NCBI GenBank assembly: GCA_002373675.1
Contig: DFLF01000011.1
Location: 131,854 to 195,853, forward strand
DNA length: 64,000 nt
Origin: Pseudobutyrivibrio sp. UBA3626
Lineage (GTDB): Bacteria > Bacillota > Clostridia > Lachnospirales > Lachnospiraceae
Direction: 5' to 3'
A model generated the notes under the pieces. That model was not told where the DNA came from, did no database searches, and saw only the letters and a program-made list of their open reading frames with translations. Position 1 is the stretch's first letter. Every line of letters begins with the position of its first letter. The position numbers were made by a program, and so were the translations under genes. Of this stretch, positions 25,101 through 34,203 are shown piece after piece.

Positions 25101-26768
25101 ATTACTAAGGAAGACTTTGTCTTCAAGGATGAAAACGGAAACAGTATATTATTGCCAGAGCCAAGTATATATGATAACGTGTTAGTATTTGATCCTGCTA
25201 GTGTTACTAGAGGTACGACTATTGGACAGTTGCCAGCGGGACATTATTATCTGTGGTTTGACCCGGATTCAAATTCTAGCACTAAAGTAACTAATCCGGG
25301 AGAGTATAAGGCTTTCCTTCAGGAGATTGATTATACTACAGGGGCATCTGTTAGCTCAGTATATGATTATAATACCATTACAATGCATGCGGATAATCAC
25401 ATTCAAAGCACTAATGTGAGGGAAACAGGAACTAGTGAGCCAAATGACAAATTAACTGTCCCTGATGATTATGATGTAGTTATTGAAGCTAATGCTGAAA
25501 GTGGATATCACTTTGATGGTTATTCCTATTACGGAGTTGAACCAACTTGGAAAAAAGGAAAGAAGGTAGCTAATCAAAGTGTTACTGTCCGTGGAGAAGT
25601 TGATTTGACAGCTCATGCTGATGCGAATGTTTATCATATTGTATATGATAATAATAAACCAGTGGATGCGTCTCATAATGTTGAGGGAAGCATGACTAAT
25701 CAGGATTTTGTCTATGATGAAATTCAGAAATTGCATGATAATAGGTATTCATTGATTGGATGGTCATTTACAGGTTGGAATACTAAGGCTGATGGCACAG
25801 GAAAGTTCATTGCCAATAATGAGAGTATGGATTCAACAAAATGGAATGAAATAGGACCTCCTGAAAATGGAGCAGAGGTTAGACTTTATGCTCAGTGGAC
25901 GCCAAATGCCTATTCTGTATATTTTATAGATGATTATGCTTCTTCAGGTGCAATGCAACCACAGGCCATGCTATATGATAAACCAGCCAATCTTTATTCT
26001 AATGAATATGTAAGAGAAGATTATCACTTTGTTGGTTGGAATACAATTCCATCAGGATTTGGTGAGTCTTATGAAGATAAGGAATGTGTATCGTCTCTCA
26101 CTACTAGTAGCAGTATACCTTTGTATTCTCAATGGGAGCATGATTATTATACAATTGTATTTGATGCAAATGATACGAATGCTATAGGGGAGATGAGTAA
26201 TATTAAAGCCTCTACGAATACCATATATGAGGTGCCATATTGTCTCTATATGAATAAGGGGCATACCTTCAATTCTTGGAATACGAAGCCAGATGGCAGT
26301 GGAACTACTTATAATATAGGTGATACGATTGAGAATCTTGTTCCAATGGGTGAAAGTATAACATTATATGCTCAGTGGGAAAGGAATACATATACTATTA
26401 CATATGACTTGAATGGTGGAGTATTAGATGGTAAAACTGGAATAGTTGAAGTTAATGCTAAGTATGGTGATAAAATTATACTACCTATGCCAAGTAGAGA
26501 AGGATTTAATTTTAAATATTGGAAGGGAAGTACATACTATGCAGGCGAAGAGTATGAGGTAGTAGATAATCATACCCTTACTGCAGAATGGGAAGAGATT
26601 AATAGTAATACTGATGACACAAATTCATCTGGTACGAAAAGCGTTGTTGCAAGATTATTTACTGGAGATAATGCACCGATAATGTTAGCCATAGTAATCA
26701 TATTGGCAGGAGTAGTTGTTATTGTGGCAGTTCTCTTAATCCAAAGAAGGAAAAACCATAAGAAGTAA
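22122..26768 (+). CDS. Large surface protein: beta-helix region plus InlB-type repeats
   Basis: This 1548-residue exported protein has a signal peptide (about 1-35, RLIILASTIIIALILFGIF then a cut near DAKA). A long Gly-rich region (about 90-620) with at least ten GIG-type repeats (GIGAYG, GPGIGAYD, GCGIGSG, GPGIGPC) suggests a parallel beta-helix. Several Listeria-Bacteroides (InlB B) repeats follow (about 790-1500; GWNTKADGTGKF, LYAQW, FNSWNTKPDGSGTTY). A C-terminal membrane helix (about 1512-1538) ends QRRKNHKK. I see no LPxTG motif, so it is anchored by the helix. Such repeats occur in adhesins. GGGGGAG precedes the ATG, and terminators bracket the gene. Confidence 0.85.
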   Translation: MVVINNKIKRLIILASTIIIALILFGIFRIDAKAYTPNIVHLGNHQTYDITNAPNNTIVQIDDASIGSNGVGNVTLKGSSDKVWVHIEVSKGKTIIVDMEDGLDIHPGYWSAYGIGSNDDTLGWSRSAIYIDETSKAGGIVILRSMKNATIKLDSYQDTVWQALPAIMKNNTKTKLVFETEDKNNPGTIIAKPSFSTGPYGACGIGAYGHGIFGEATSSYTVGNIEFHSGNIEAYGRVDGPGIGAYDYSHVGELSFSGAHVVSKAGNFGSVRCSTGAAGIGGSYRSNVGKISISDGYVEAWGVGAGKDTLGWSMKGMQDTAGCGIGSGWFQSHLGEIEISGGTVKAYGGTCAKADSEYVSGAGIGTCVETTSEVEIATADKITITGGDILAVGGSSACGIGGCVKEIVISPKDDNTDLRINASIDSSRDREGDKYYLGSGIGVANNAMVGRHTRTDYPGNITITGGDIYTQAGKISNDPYDYNLYCGSGIGPCSYGRITNLVITGGTICATGGWNAPGIGGPNGGSEEYNQTVDNIYISGGTIQSTKASYNGRGVKLSGIGGYKVGGSERTNIVITGGNVISEGDDYAIGYDNAGQPKNSKGEPVYGTKFFLNPDIGEWAKVESFYFNPTLGYDYGLKDVYTREGLGDDAGKFLLDFWIPQGTSSYVCDTKIKGHAYKSNGSIELGDNNTLNGYTDITYVNDITGTTYSGRGGFGDKKLSIDPVPMQSPEIMQCYNLAGYKDEKGKVVATGGYGDNAPSLEMGTEYVDSEGKWKANYGKLNLKLDLVQTKYLVSYDANKPEGASHNVTGTMTDDLFELNHDSQLTDNAYELVGWKFKGWSTSPTGQVEYNDKANINYQGGDHLKLYAVWERMPYQITFTSGLTGPADYLQNAYYDLAAKLEKYSDETFGWTNRSNILTHSLHGWKGEGFGSFFSDNEDIFNFIQKDVNGNPVYDVNGDLKGRTLTAVWVDEGKIAVSVTKDGVPIKADGSAGSITKEDFVFKDENGNSILLPEPSIYDNVLVFDPASVTRGTTIGQLPAGHYYLWFDPDSNSSTKVTNPGEYKAFLQEIDYTTGASVSSVYDYNTITMHADNHIQSTNVRETGTSEPNDKLTVPDDYDVVIEANAESGYHFDGYSYYGVEPTWKKGKKVANQSVTVRGEVDLTAHADANVYHIVYDNNKPVDASHNVEGSMTNQDFVYDEIQKLHDNRYSLIGWSFTGWNTKADGTGKFIANNESMDSTKWNEIGPPENGAEVRLYAQWTPNAYSVYFIDDYASSGAMQPQAMLYDKPANLYSNEYVREDYHFVGWNTIPSGFGESYEDKECVSSLTTSSSIPLYSQWEHDYYTIVFDANDTNAIGEMSNIKASTNTIYEVPYCLYMNKGHTFNSWNTKPDGSGTTYNIGDTIENLVPMGESITLYAQWERNTYTITYDLNGGVLDGKTGIVEVNAKYGDKIILPMPSREGFNFKYWKGSTYYAGEEYEVVDNHTLTAEWEEINSNTDDTNSSGTKSVVARLFTGDNAPIMLAIVIILAGVVVIVAVLLIQRRKNHKK

Positions 26769-26796
26769 AAACTAGCAATAAATATTTTTACGCTTT

Positions 26797-26831
26797 AAAG
26801 GAGCACTTCATGTTGAAGTGCTCCTTTATTT
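26797..26831 (+). terminator. Long hairpin terminator between convergent genes
   Basis: AAAGGAGCACTTCA pairs perfectly with its complement across a three-base loop (14-bp stem). A T-rich tail lies on the plus side; the minus side lacks a T run. Confidence 0.8.
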
Positions 26832-26848
26832 ATATAAATTGCTTATAC

Positions 26849-28126
26849 TTATATTCTATCTAACGCCTGCTTAAGATCAGCTATCAAATCATCTGCATTT
26901 TCAAGACCAACAGAATATCTGATTAAGTCAGGTGAGATACCAGCTTCAACTAATTGCTCATCTGTAAGCTGTCTGTGTGTGTGACTTGCAGGATGAAGAA
27001 GACATGTTCTTGCATCAGCAACGTGTGTTGCAATAGTTGCAAGCTTTAAGGAATCCATGAATTTGATTGCAGTATCTCTGTCTCCTTTAATTCCAAAGCA
27101 AAGTACACCACATGTTCCATTCTTAAGATATTTCTGGGCTAGGTCATAGTATTTGTCATTCTCAAGTCCAGCATAGTGAATCCAACTAACTTTGTCTTGT
27201 GATTCTAAGAACTTGGCAATTTTAAGAGCATTTTCACAATGTCTCTCCATTCTTACGTGAAGTGTCTCCATACCTGTATTAACATAGAAGGCGTTCTGAG
27301 GAGACTGGATACATCCAAAGTCACGCATTAATTGGGCAGTAGCTTTAGTGATGTATGCACCTTTACCGAATTTCTCGGCATATGTGATTCCATGATATGA
27401 TTCGTCAGGAGTACATAGTCCAGGGAATTTGTCCTTATTAGCCATCCAATCGAAGTTGCCACTGTCAACAATTGCTCCACCCACACTTATTCCGTGGCCG
27501 TCGATGTATTTTGTAGTTGAGTGAGTGACAATATCGCATCCCCATTCGAAAGGTCTACAGTTTATAGGTGTTGCAAATGTGTTATCTATAATAAGTGGTA
27601 CACCATGCTTGTGAGCTAAGGTAGCAAACTTCTCAATATCTAGAACTGTACATGTTGGATTAGTAATTGTTTCGCCAAATACAGCCTTGGTATTAGGCTT
27701 GAAATACTTATCCAATTCTTCTATTGGTAAATCCTGATCTACAAATGTGCACTCAATGCCAAGCTTTGCCATGGTAACAGCAAATAAGTTATATGTTCCA
27801 CCATATATAGCTGAGCTTGCAATGAAGTGATCTCCTGCTTCACATATATTGAAGATGGCAAAGAAGTTGGCTGCCTGTCCGGAAGAAGTTAGCATTCCGG
27901 CAACTCCTCCTTCTAAGTCAGTAAGCTTTGCAGCAGCATAGTCATTAGTAGGATTTTGAAGTCTTGTATAGAAATACCCTTCTGCTTCTAAGTCGAATAA
28001 AGCTCCCATATGGTCGCTAGAATCGTATTTGAATGTTGTGCTCTGATATATAGGTAGTTGTCTTGGCTCTCCGTTCTTTGGTTCATAACCGCTGTGGAGA
28101 CATTTCGTTTCAATTTGTGTATCCAT
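26849..28126 (-). CDS. metY: O-acetylhomoserine sulfhydrylase (homocysteine synthase)
   Basis: This PLP enzyme makes homocysteine (or methionine with methanethiol) from O-acetylhomoserine. The 425-residue length and signatures match MetY: PIYQSTTFKYDS near the start, YTRLQNPTNDYAA, SSGQAANF, DNTFATPINCRP and the PLP lysine in THSTTKYIDGHG (near 208). It ends SVGLENADDLIADLKQAL. AAAAGGAGAAAAG precedes the ATG. It is monocistronic, divergent from the dehydrogenase gene. I looked for a SAM riboswitch upstream and saw none. Confidence 0.95.
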   Translation of the reverse strand: MDTQIETKCLHSGYEPKNGEPRQLPIYQSTTFKYDSSDHMGALFDLEAEGYFYTRLQNPTNDYAAAKLTDLEGGVAGMLTSSGQAANFFAIFNICEAGDHFIASSAIYGGTYNLFAVTMAKLGIECTFVDQDLPIEELDKYFKPNTKAVFGETITNPTCTVLDIEKFATLAHKHGVPLIIDNTFATPINCRPFEWGCDIVTHSTTKYIDGHGISVGGAIVDSGNFDWMANKDKFPGLCTPDESYHGITYAEKFGKGAYITKATAQLMRDFGCIQSPQNAFYVNTGMETLHVRMERHCENALKIAKFLESQDKVSWIHYAGLENDKYYDLAQKYLKNGTCGVLCFGIKGDRDTAIKFMDSLKLATIATHVADARTCLLHPASHTHRQLTDEQLVEAGISPDLIRYSVGLENADDLIADLKQALDRI

Positions 28127-28264
28127 AACTTTTCTCCTTTTGTCTTAATATATACGAATATGATTTTATCACTATAAGAGTGGGTTTTGCAAGAAAATAG
28201 TACGTTCTTTGTGAGATAATGGTGTATAATGGTACTTGATTATAATTTGACGAGGAAATGACTT

Positions 28265-29221
28265 ATGAATATTGTAATACTTGAGCGTTCATCTGTTGGA
28301 GATGATGTAAGCGTTGATTTACTTAATCGATTTGGAGAAGTGACAGTTTATAACACTACACCTGTTCATATGATAGGAGAGAGAATTAAGGATGCAGATA
28401 TTGTTATTGCCAACAAATCACCTCTTAATGAAGAGACTCTAAGGGATGCTTCAAATGTTAGATTAATATGCGAATTTGCAACAGGGTACGATAATATTGA
28501 TTTATCCTATTGCAAGAAGCGTGGAATTGGCGTAAGAAATGTCAAAGGATATAGTACAGATGCTGTGGTTCAACATACATTTGGATTGTGTCTATATATT
28601 TTCGAGAAACTCAATTATTATGATAATTATGTTAAGTCAGGTGCTTATGCCAGACAGGATAGCTTCAGCCATTATGACATGAATTTTAGTGAGTTATCAA
28701 GTAAGACCTGGGGAATAATCGGAATGGGTGCTATAGGAAGCAAAGTAGCAGATATAGCATCAGCTTTTGGTTGTAATGTGGTTAGATACTCTCTTTCAGA
28801 TAAGCCTTCTGATTCGACTTATAAGGCACTTCCTTTTGACGAATTCTTACATGAGTGTGACATTATATCTATTCACTGTCCGCTTAATGATAATACAAGA
28901 GGACTCTTTGATTATAGCGCATTTTCTAAAATGAAAAGAGATGCAATTCTAATAAATGTTGCCAGGGGTGGGATTGTTGTTGATGCTGACCTCTATAGAG
29001 CTCTTAATGAGAATCTAATCTACGGCGCTGGACTGGATGTAACAAGTACAGAGCCAATGACCGAGGACAATCCACTGTCCAATTATAAGGACAGCAATCG
29101 TCTTATTATAACCCCACATATGGCATGGGCAAGTAATGAAGCAAGAGCAAGAGTGGTAGAAGAGACGGCTCTTAATATAGAAGCATTTCTAGATGGAAGA
29201 GACAGGAATGTAATATTGTAA
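28265..29221 (+). CDS. D-2-hydroxyacid dehydrogenase (NAD-dependent)
   Basis: The 318-residue protein belongs to the D-isomer-specific 2-hydroxyacid dehydrogenase family. The NAD loop is GIIGMGAIGSKVADIA (near 148). CPLNDNTRGLFD, the catalytic Arg in NVARGGIVVDAD (near 235) and the catalytic His in TPHMAWAS (near 283) are present. It resembles glycerate dehydrogenase/hydroxypyruvate reductase more than lactate dehydrogenase, but substrate choice is not readable. GAGGAAA precedes the start. It is the first of a co-directional run that reaches LtrA. Confidence 0.85.
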   Translation: MNIVILERSSVGDDVSVDLLNRFGEVTVYNTTPVHMIGERIKDADIVIANKSPLNEETLRDASNVRLICEFATGYDNIDLSYCKKRGIGVRNVKGYSTDAVVQHTFGLCLYIFEKLNYYDNYVKSGAYARQDSFSHYDMNFSELSSKTWGIIGMGAIGSKVADIASAFGCNVVRYSLSDKPSDSTYKALPFDEFLHECDIISIHCPLNDNTRGLFDYSAFSKMKRDAILINVARGGIVVDADLYRALNENLIYGAGLDVTSTEPMTEDNPLSNYKDSNRLIITPHMAWASNEARARVVEETALNIEAFLDGRDRNVIL

Positions 29222-29279
29222 TATTAAGTTGGCTTCATAAGTGTGAATGCTATAGTGTTAGGTAGGACAAGGTGTTAAT

Positions 29280-30482
29280 ATGACAGATCTAATTATAGTT
29301 GGCGGTGGAGTGGCAGGACTTTTTGCTGCAATTTCCGCTAAGAAGAATGGTGCAAATGTTATAATTTTAGAAAAAAACGATTCCCTTGGAAAGAAGATTC
29401 TAATAACTGGTAATGGCAGATGTAACTTTACTAATGAAGAGATGGATAGTAGTTACTTTGTGTCATCATCTGATGATAAGGATAGATTTGTAGATAATGT
29501 ACTTAATTCATTTGACAATAGTAGTCTAGTGAAAATGTTAGAAGAACTTGGAATGAGTTACTACCTACGAGAAGGGTATTACTATCCTAAGACTGACGAG
29601 GCTGTTACATTTAGAGATACTCTGATTAACGAAGTTGAACGTCTTGGGATTCAAGTAATCTATAACTTCAATCTTCGCTCCATAGAAAAGGTTCATGATG
29701 GATTTGAACTAAGTAATAAGATAGACATTTATCATGCAAAGAAAATCATCTTGGCAACAGGTGGCAATGCGGCACCTAGAACAGGTTCCTCTGGTGATTC
29801 TTATTATTATCTTAAGAATATTGGACATAATGTAATCAAACCAATTCCTGCACTTACAACGCTTAAGGCTGATTATCCTGATACTTTGCTTGGAGTAAAT
29901 GCACTTGCTAAGATAAGTCTTCTTATTAATGGTGATATTGTAGGGACAGAAAATGGATTTATTAAATTCTACAAAGGAATGCTTTCTGGAATTCCAATAT
30001 ATCAGCTTAGCCTTAATGCAGTTCCTGCACTTGACAGAGGTGACAAGGTTGAGATATCGGTTGACTTTGTATCTGATTCTAATATGGTAAATGCACTTAA
30101 TAGAGAGGGAATTAGCGTAAAGAAAGCACTTTGCCAGTCAATAAATTCTAAGATTGTTGATTCATATTATAAAGAAGATGATAATATGTTGACTGAACAA
30201 TTAGATGATGAAGACAAAGAAGGAATTATTCAATTGTTTTCTAATGTTAATTATGAGATAATTGGATTTGGAAGTTTTGATGTAGCGCAATCAACTTATG
30301 GGGGAGTAGATATATCTGAGATTAACATGGATACAATGGAATCTAAGGTGTGCCCGGGACTATTCCTTGTAGGTGAGATAATAGATATAACAGGTAGATG
30401 CGGTGGATACAATATACAATGGGCAGCATCCACTGGTGTTATAGCAGGTAGAAAGGCAGCAGAGAATGGAAGACGAAATTAA
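29280..30482 (+). CDS. FAD-dependent oxidoreductase, HI0933/BaiN family
   Basis: The 400-residue flavoprotein starts with the dinucleotide motif IIVGGGVAGLFAAISA, then KKILITGNGRCNFTN, the family hallmark, and ends with FLVGEIIDITGRCGGYNIQ and WAASTGVIAG. HI0933-family members such as BaiN reduce bile-acid intermediates in gut Clostridia, but most are uncharacterised, and I make no substrate claim. The start follows AGGACAAGGTG. Its end overlaps the first HypB-like gene by 17 bases. Confidence 0.85.
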   Translation: MTDLIIVGGGVAGLFAAISAKKNGANVIILEKNDSLGKKILITGNGRCNFTNEEMDSSYFVSSSDDKDRFVDNVLNSFDNSSLVKMLEELGMSYYLREGYYYPKTDEAVTFRDTLINEVERLGIQVIYNFNLRSIEKVHDGFELSNKIDIYHAKKIILATGGNAAPRTGSSGDSYYYLKNIGHNVIKPIPALTTLKADYPDTLLGVNALAKISLLINGDIVGTENGFIKFYKGMLSGIPIYQLSLNAVPALDRGDKVEISVDFVSDSNMVNALNREGISVKKALCQSINSKIVDSYYKEDDNMLTEQLDDEDKEGIIQLFSNVNYEIIGFGSFDVAQSTYGGVDISEINMDTMESKVCPGLFLVGEIIDITGRCGGYNIQWAASTGVIAGRKAAENGRRN

Positions 30483-31143
30483 GATTATTGAATTAAAGCA
30501 GAATGTATTCAAAGAAAATGAAGTAAATGCTGATATCATCCGTAAAGAATGTAAGGATGCAAAACAGCTTATGATAAATGTAATGTCTAGTCCTGGAAGC
30601 GGCAAGACAACTACACTTGTTAGAACTATTAAAGACTTGGAAGGTTTTGCAAGTGTAGGTGTTATGGAGTGTGACATAGACGCTGATGTAGATGCTTATA
30701 CAATAAGAGAAGCAGGAGCAAGATCAATACAGCTTCATACAGGCGGTATGTGTCATATGGATGCTGGAATGACTAAACAGGGAATGCTAGAGATGGGTAC
30801 AGATGGACTTGATCTTATATTTATTGAGAATGTAGGCAATCTTGTATGCCCTGCAGAATTTGATACAGGAGCATCTGTTAATCTTACCATCCTTTCTGTT
30901 CCAGAAGGAGATGATAAGCCTGCGAAATATCCATTGGTCTATGAAGTAAGTGACATTGTTCTTGTTAATAAGATAGATGCTATGTCAGTATTTGATTTCG
31001 ACAAGGATTTATGCGTTAGCAGGATAAAAGAATTAAATCCTAATGCAAAGATTTTCTTTGTGTCATCTAAGACAGGGGAAGGATTTGAAGAGTGGATTTC
31101 GTATCTTAAGAGCATTTTGGAAGATTATAAGACACAGGATTAG
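30466..31143 (+). CDS. HypB-like nickel-insertion GTPase, copy 1
   Basis: HypB GTPases help load nickel into hydrogenase or related enzymes. The 225-residue protein has the P-loop SSPGSGKTT (near 42), MECDIDADVDAYTIREAG, GGMCHMDAGM with Cys and His for the inter-subunit metal site, ENVGNLVCPAEFDTGA with the other Cys, and NKID (near 168). The N-terminal CxxCGC nickel site of E. coli HypB and the His-rich stretch of other species are absent. It overlaps the flavoprotein gene. A second copy follows after 31 bases. Confidence 0.85.
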   Translation: MEDEIKIIELKQNVFKENEVNADIIRKECKDAKQLMINVMSSPGSGKTTTLVRTIKDLEGFASVGVMECDIDADVDAYTIREAGARSIQLHTGGMCHMDAGMTKQGMLEMGTDGLDLIFIENVGNLVCPAEFDTGASVNLTILSVPEGDDKPAKYPLVYEVSDIVLVNKIDAMSVFDFDKDLCVSRIKELNPNAKIFFVSSKTGEGFEEWISYLKSILEDYKTQD

Positions 31144-31174
31144 AGCCGTAGTAATATACTATTAGGAGTACAGC

Positions 31175-31852
31175 ATGAGTGAAGTAAAAGTTATAGAGAT
31201 TAATGAAAGTGTATTCAGTAATAATGAGAAAGAAGCAGATATGATAAGGGAGAGATTGTCTGATCAAGGGACTTTCTTCGTAAATGTTATGTCCAGCCCT
31301 GGAAGCGGCAAGACTACACTTCTTTCTGCAGTCATTAATATGTTAAAAGACGAGATGAGAATTGCAGAGATGGATGTTGATATTAAGTCCAGTCTTGATG
31401 CCCAGACTGTTGCTGATGCAACAGGTGTTAGAGTTCTTCAGATTCATAATGGTGGTCTTTGTCACATTGATGCAGATATGACAGGAAGAGCTATAGCGCA
31501 GTTCGGTGTGGATGATACAGATCTTCTTATCTTAGAGAATATTGGTAATCTGGTATGCCCTGCTGAATTTGATACAGGCGCGCACAAGAACATAATGCTA
31601 TTCTCACTTCCAGAAGGAGACGACAAGCCTTTGAAATACCCTCTAATGTATTCAATATCTGATGTAGTGATAATAACGAAGGTTGATACAAAGGATTTCT
31701 TCGATTTCGACATGGAACTTGCAAAGTCTCATATAAGAGAACTTAATCCTGATGCCAAGATATTTGCAGTAAGCGCCAAGACAGGTGAAGGTCTTGAAGA
31801 TATAGCCAACTACTTACGAGAGCAGGTCAGGGAGATAAAGAATGCAGATTAG
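31175..31852 (+). CDS. HypB-like nickel-insertion GTPase, copy 2
   Basis: This second 225-residue HypB-like protein has the same length and the same motifs as copy 1: SSPGSGKTT, DVDIKSSLDAQTVADATG, GGLCHIDADM, ENIGNLVCPAEFDTGA and TKVD in place of NKID. The sequences have diverged throughout, so the duplication is old and both look functional. TTAGGAG precedes the ATG. hypA, other hyp genes and hydrogenase subunits are not in the window. A heterodimer or separate clients are possible, but this is inference. Confidence 0.85.
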   Translation: MSEVKVIEINESVFSNNEKEADMIRERLSDQGTFFVNVMSSPGSGKTTLLSAVINMLKDEMRIAEMDVDIKSSLDAQTVADATGVRVLQIHNGGLCHIDADMTGRAIAQFGVDDTDLLILENIGNLVCPAEFDTGAHKNIMLFSLPEGDDKPLKYPLMYSISDVVIITKVDTKDFFDFDMELAKSHIRELNPDAKIFAVSAKTGEGLEDIANYLREQVREIKNAD

Positions 31853-31870
31853 ATAAAGATGGGGGATGTT

Positions 31871-32593
31871 ATGAGTGAGAAAGTAATACTTGAGATTAAG
31901 CATTACAGCAAATCCTATAAAGGAGATGTTAAGGCGGTAGATGATGTAAGTCTTAGTGTACAAAGCGGTGATATATATGGATTTATAGGTCATAACGGTG
32001 CCGGCAAATCCACCACGATTCGTGCAATCGTAGGAGTACTTGACTTTACAGAGGGAGAGATACTTATTGACGGACATTCGGTGAAGGACGAGCCCATGGA
32101 GTGTAAGAAGGTTACAGCTTATATTCCGGACAATCCTGACCTTTATGAGAATATGACCGGTATTCAGTATCTTAATTTTATAGCAGATGTATTCAACATT
32201 GATGTGAAGACTAGAGAAGCTAGAATCAAGAAGTACGCAGACCTTTTCGAATTAACAAGTGCGCTTGGTGATTTGATAAGCTCGTATTCCCATGGAATGA
32301 AGCAAAAGGTTGCAATTATATCGGCGCTGATTCATGAACCGAAGCTTCTCGTACTTGATGAGCCTTTTGTTGGCTTAGACCCTAAGGCGACATTTAAGCT
32401 AAAAGAAATCATGCATGAACTGTGCAGCAAGGGTACAGCAGTATTCTTCTCCACACATGTACTTGATGTTGCTGAGAAGCTGTGCAACAAAGTTGCTATT
32501 ATTAAGCAGGGACGGATTGTTCAGACCGGTACAATGGAAGAGATAACGAAGGGTCATTCCCTAGAAGAGACTTTCCTGGAGGCAGAAGAATGA
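31871..32593 (+). CDS. ABC transporter ATP-binding protein
   Basis: The 240-residue ATPase has Walker A GHNGAGKST (near 38), the signature SSYSHGMKQK (near 136), Walker B LLVLDEPFVGLDP (near 155) and the switch His in FFSTHVLD (near 194). I chose ATG 31871, eight bases after GGGGGA; the ATG at 31859 has only a weak site. It overlaps the permease gene by four bases, forming a two-component ABC-2-like exporter or membrane-maintenance system. The substrate is unknown. Confidence 0.9.
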   Translation: MSEKVILEIKHYSKSYKGDVKAVDDVSLSVQSGDIYGFIGHNGAGKSTTIRAIVGVLDFTEGEILIDGHSVKDEPMECKKVTAYIPDNPDLYENMTGIQYLNFIADVFNIDVKTREARIKKYADLFELTSALGDLISSYSHGMKQKVAIISALIHEPKLLVLDEPFVGLDPKATFKLKEIMHELCSKGTAVFFSTHVLDVAEKLCNKVAIIKQGRIVQTGTMEEITKGHSLEETFLEAEE

Positions 32594-34203
32594 GAGAAGG
32601 GAAAGTATTAATGAGGGCGCTTCGTCTGTCAACAAGTCAACTTAATATATTTAGGTACACAAGCGATAAGAAGAAAAAACGCAGGATAATAGGAAATGTA
32701 ATAGGACTTCTTATACTTTTTGCCATGCTTATGGCTTTTTGTATCAGTATGTCTATAGGATACGGCAAGATAGGATTAAGCTATGCTATACCTGTTCTTA
32801 GTGCGCTGTTAATCAGTGGAATGGCTTTCGTGCTGACACTGTTTAAGACGAATGGATATCTTTTTGCATTTAGAGAATATGATATGCTAATATCCCTTCC
32901 TTTTAAAGCCAGAACAGTTGCAGGATGCAAATTCCTGTCTATGTACATTGATAGTATGCCATGGTTTATGAGTATATCGCTTGCTATGATGATTGGATAT
33001 GGGGTGTATGAATCTGTGGCGATATGGGTATATCCTCTGTGGATTGTCCTATCTATGGTTCTTCCAGTTATACCCATGCTTATTGCTTCATTTATAGGTT
33101 TTATTATTGCAAGAATAAGTGCAGGCTTTAAGAAGACCAATATAGTTCAGGTTATACTTACAATTATATTTATCTTATTTATGTTTTCACTTCGTTTTAT
33201 AATAGATGACTTGATTAGAAATGATAAAGTAGAAGCTACGCTTTATAAGGCATCTCAGATAACTGATGATGTAGCAGGCTACTATTTACCTGCGAAATGG
33301 TTTGTAAATGCAGTGCGTGATGGAAGCTTGCTGTCTATTATTTTACTTGCCCTAGTATCGGTTGTTCTATTTATACTATTGTTCAGTATAGTTGGCCACT
33401 CCTACATACGAATCAATTCTGCATTAAAGTCACATGCTTCATCTAGGAAATATAAGATGACAAGTCAGAAGTCTAGGAGTGTAATATCAACGATTGCTTT
33501 CAAGGAATACAGAAGGATGATAGGTTCGCCGAATTACTTGATTAATGCAGGTATGGGAATAATCCTATCACTTGTTGTCAGTTTGATTTTTTTGATTCTC
33601 GGAATGGACTGGGTAATTGACAAGGTGATGAAGGGGGCGCCTCTTGATGCTGCAAGCCTTACACCTGCTATTCCTTTTATAGTATTTCTGTTTACCGGAA
33701 TGATAGCAACCACAGCCTGGACGCCATCACTCGAAGGCAAGAATGTCTGGATTATACGAAGTCTTCCATTGGAGATGAAGAAGGTATATCAGGGTAAAAT
33801 GTTATTTAATTTCCTTCTATTTGCTCCGGCGACGGCTTTGTCAATTATACTTATATGTATCTCGGCAAGAGCATCAATTCTTGATAGTGTGCTATACGTA
33901 ATACTTGGCATAGCACTGGTAGCCTATTCTACCTGCTGGGGATGTGTATGCGGTATCAGGCATATGACTCTTGATTGGGAGAATGATGTGGATGTCATTA
34001 AGAAAGGAACTGCGACGCTTATATATATGCTTCCCAATATGATTGTGGTTATGGGACTTATTGTGCTGTCTGTATTCCTGGGAATGAGAATGAGCCATGT
34101 GCTATTGTCATTAATTCTGATAGTGATTGCTTTATTACTTGCACTTTTAAGCTATGTAAGAGTGATGAAGCTGGCGAAGAAAGAAGGGACAGGGAATGGT
34201 TGA
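32590..34203 (+). CDS. ABC transporter permease
   Basis: This 537-residue polytopic membrane protein has around 12 hydrophobic segments, with a cytosolic loop near 275-300 (SRKYKMTSQKSR). It overlaps the ATPase gene (ATGA) and is in turn overlapped by the LtrA gene. The length and the pairing with a single ATPase fit the large ABC-2 permeases of Firmicutes that export peptides or lipids. No substrate can be assigned. Confidence 0.8.
   Translation: MREGKVLMRALRLSTSQLNIFRYTSDKKKKRRIIGNVIGLLILFAMLMAFCISMSIGYGKIGLSYAIPVLSALLISGMAFVLTLFKTNGYLFAFREYDMLISLPFKARTVAGCKFLSMYIDSMPWFMSISLAMMIGYGVYESVAIWVYPLWIVLSMVLPVIPMLIASFIGFIIARISAGFKKTNIVQVILTIIFILFMFSLRFIIDDLIRNDKVEATLYKASQITDDVAGYYLPAKWFVNAVRDGSLLSIILLALVSVVLFILLFSIVGHSYIRINSALKSHASSRKYKMTSQKSRSVISTIAFKEYRRMIGSPNYLINAGMGIILSLVVSLIFLILGMDWVIDKVMKGAPLDAASLTPAIPFIVFLFTGMIATTAWTPSLEGKNVWIIRSLPLEMKKVYQGKMLFNFLLFAPATALSIILICISARASILDSVLYVILGIALVAYSTCWGCVCGIRHMTLDWENDVDVIKKGTATLIYMLPNMIVVMGLIVLSVFLGMRMSHVLLSLILIVIALLLALLSYVRVMKLAKKEGTGNG

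Noticed and set aside
26849..28264. Possible SAM or T-box leader upstream of metY
   Set aside because: The divergent gap is about 140 bases, without the stems of a SAM riboswitch or a T-box sequence.
30466..31852. Tandem HypB genes as an assembly duplication
   Set aside because: The two sequences differ throughout at the DNA and protein levels.
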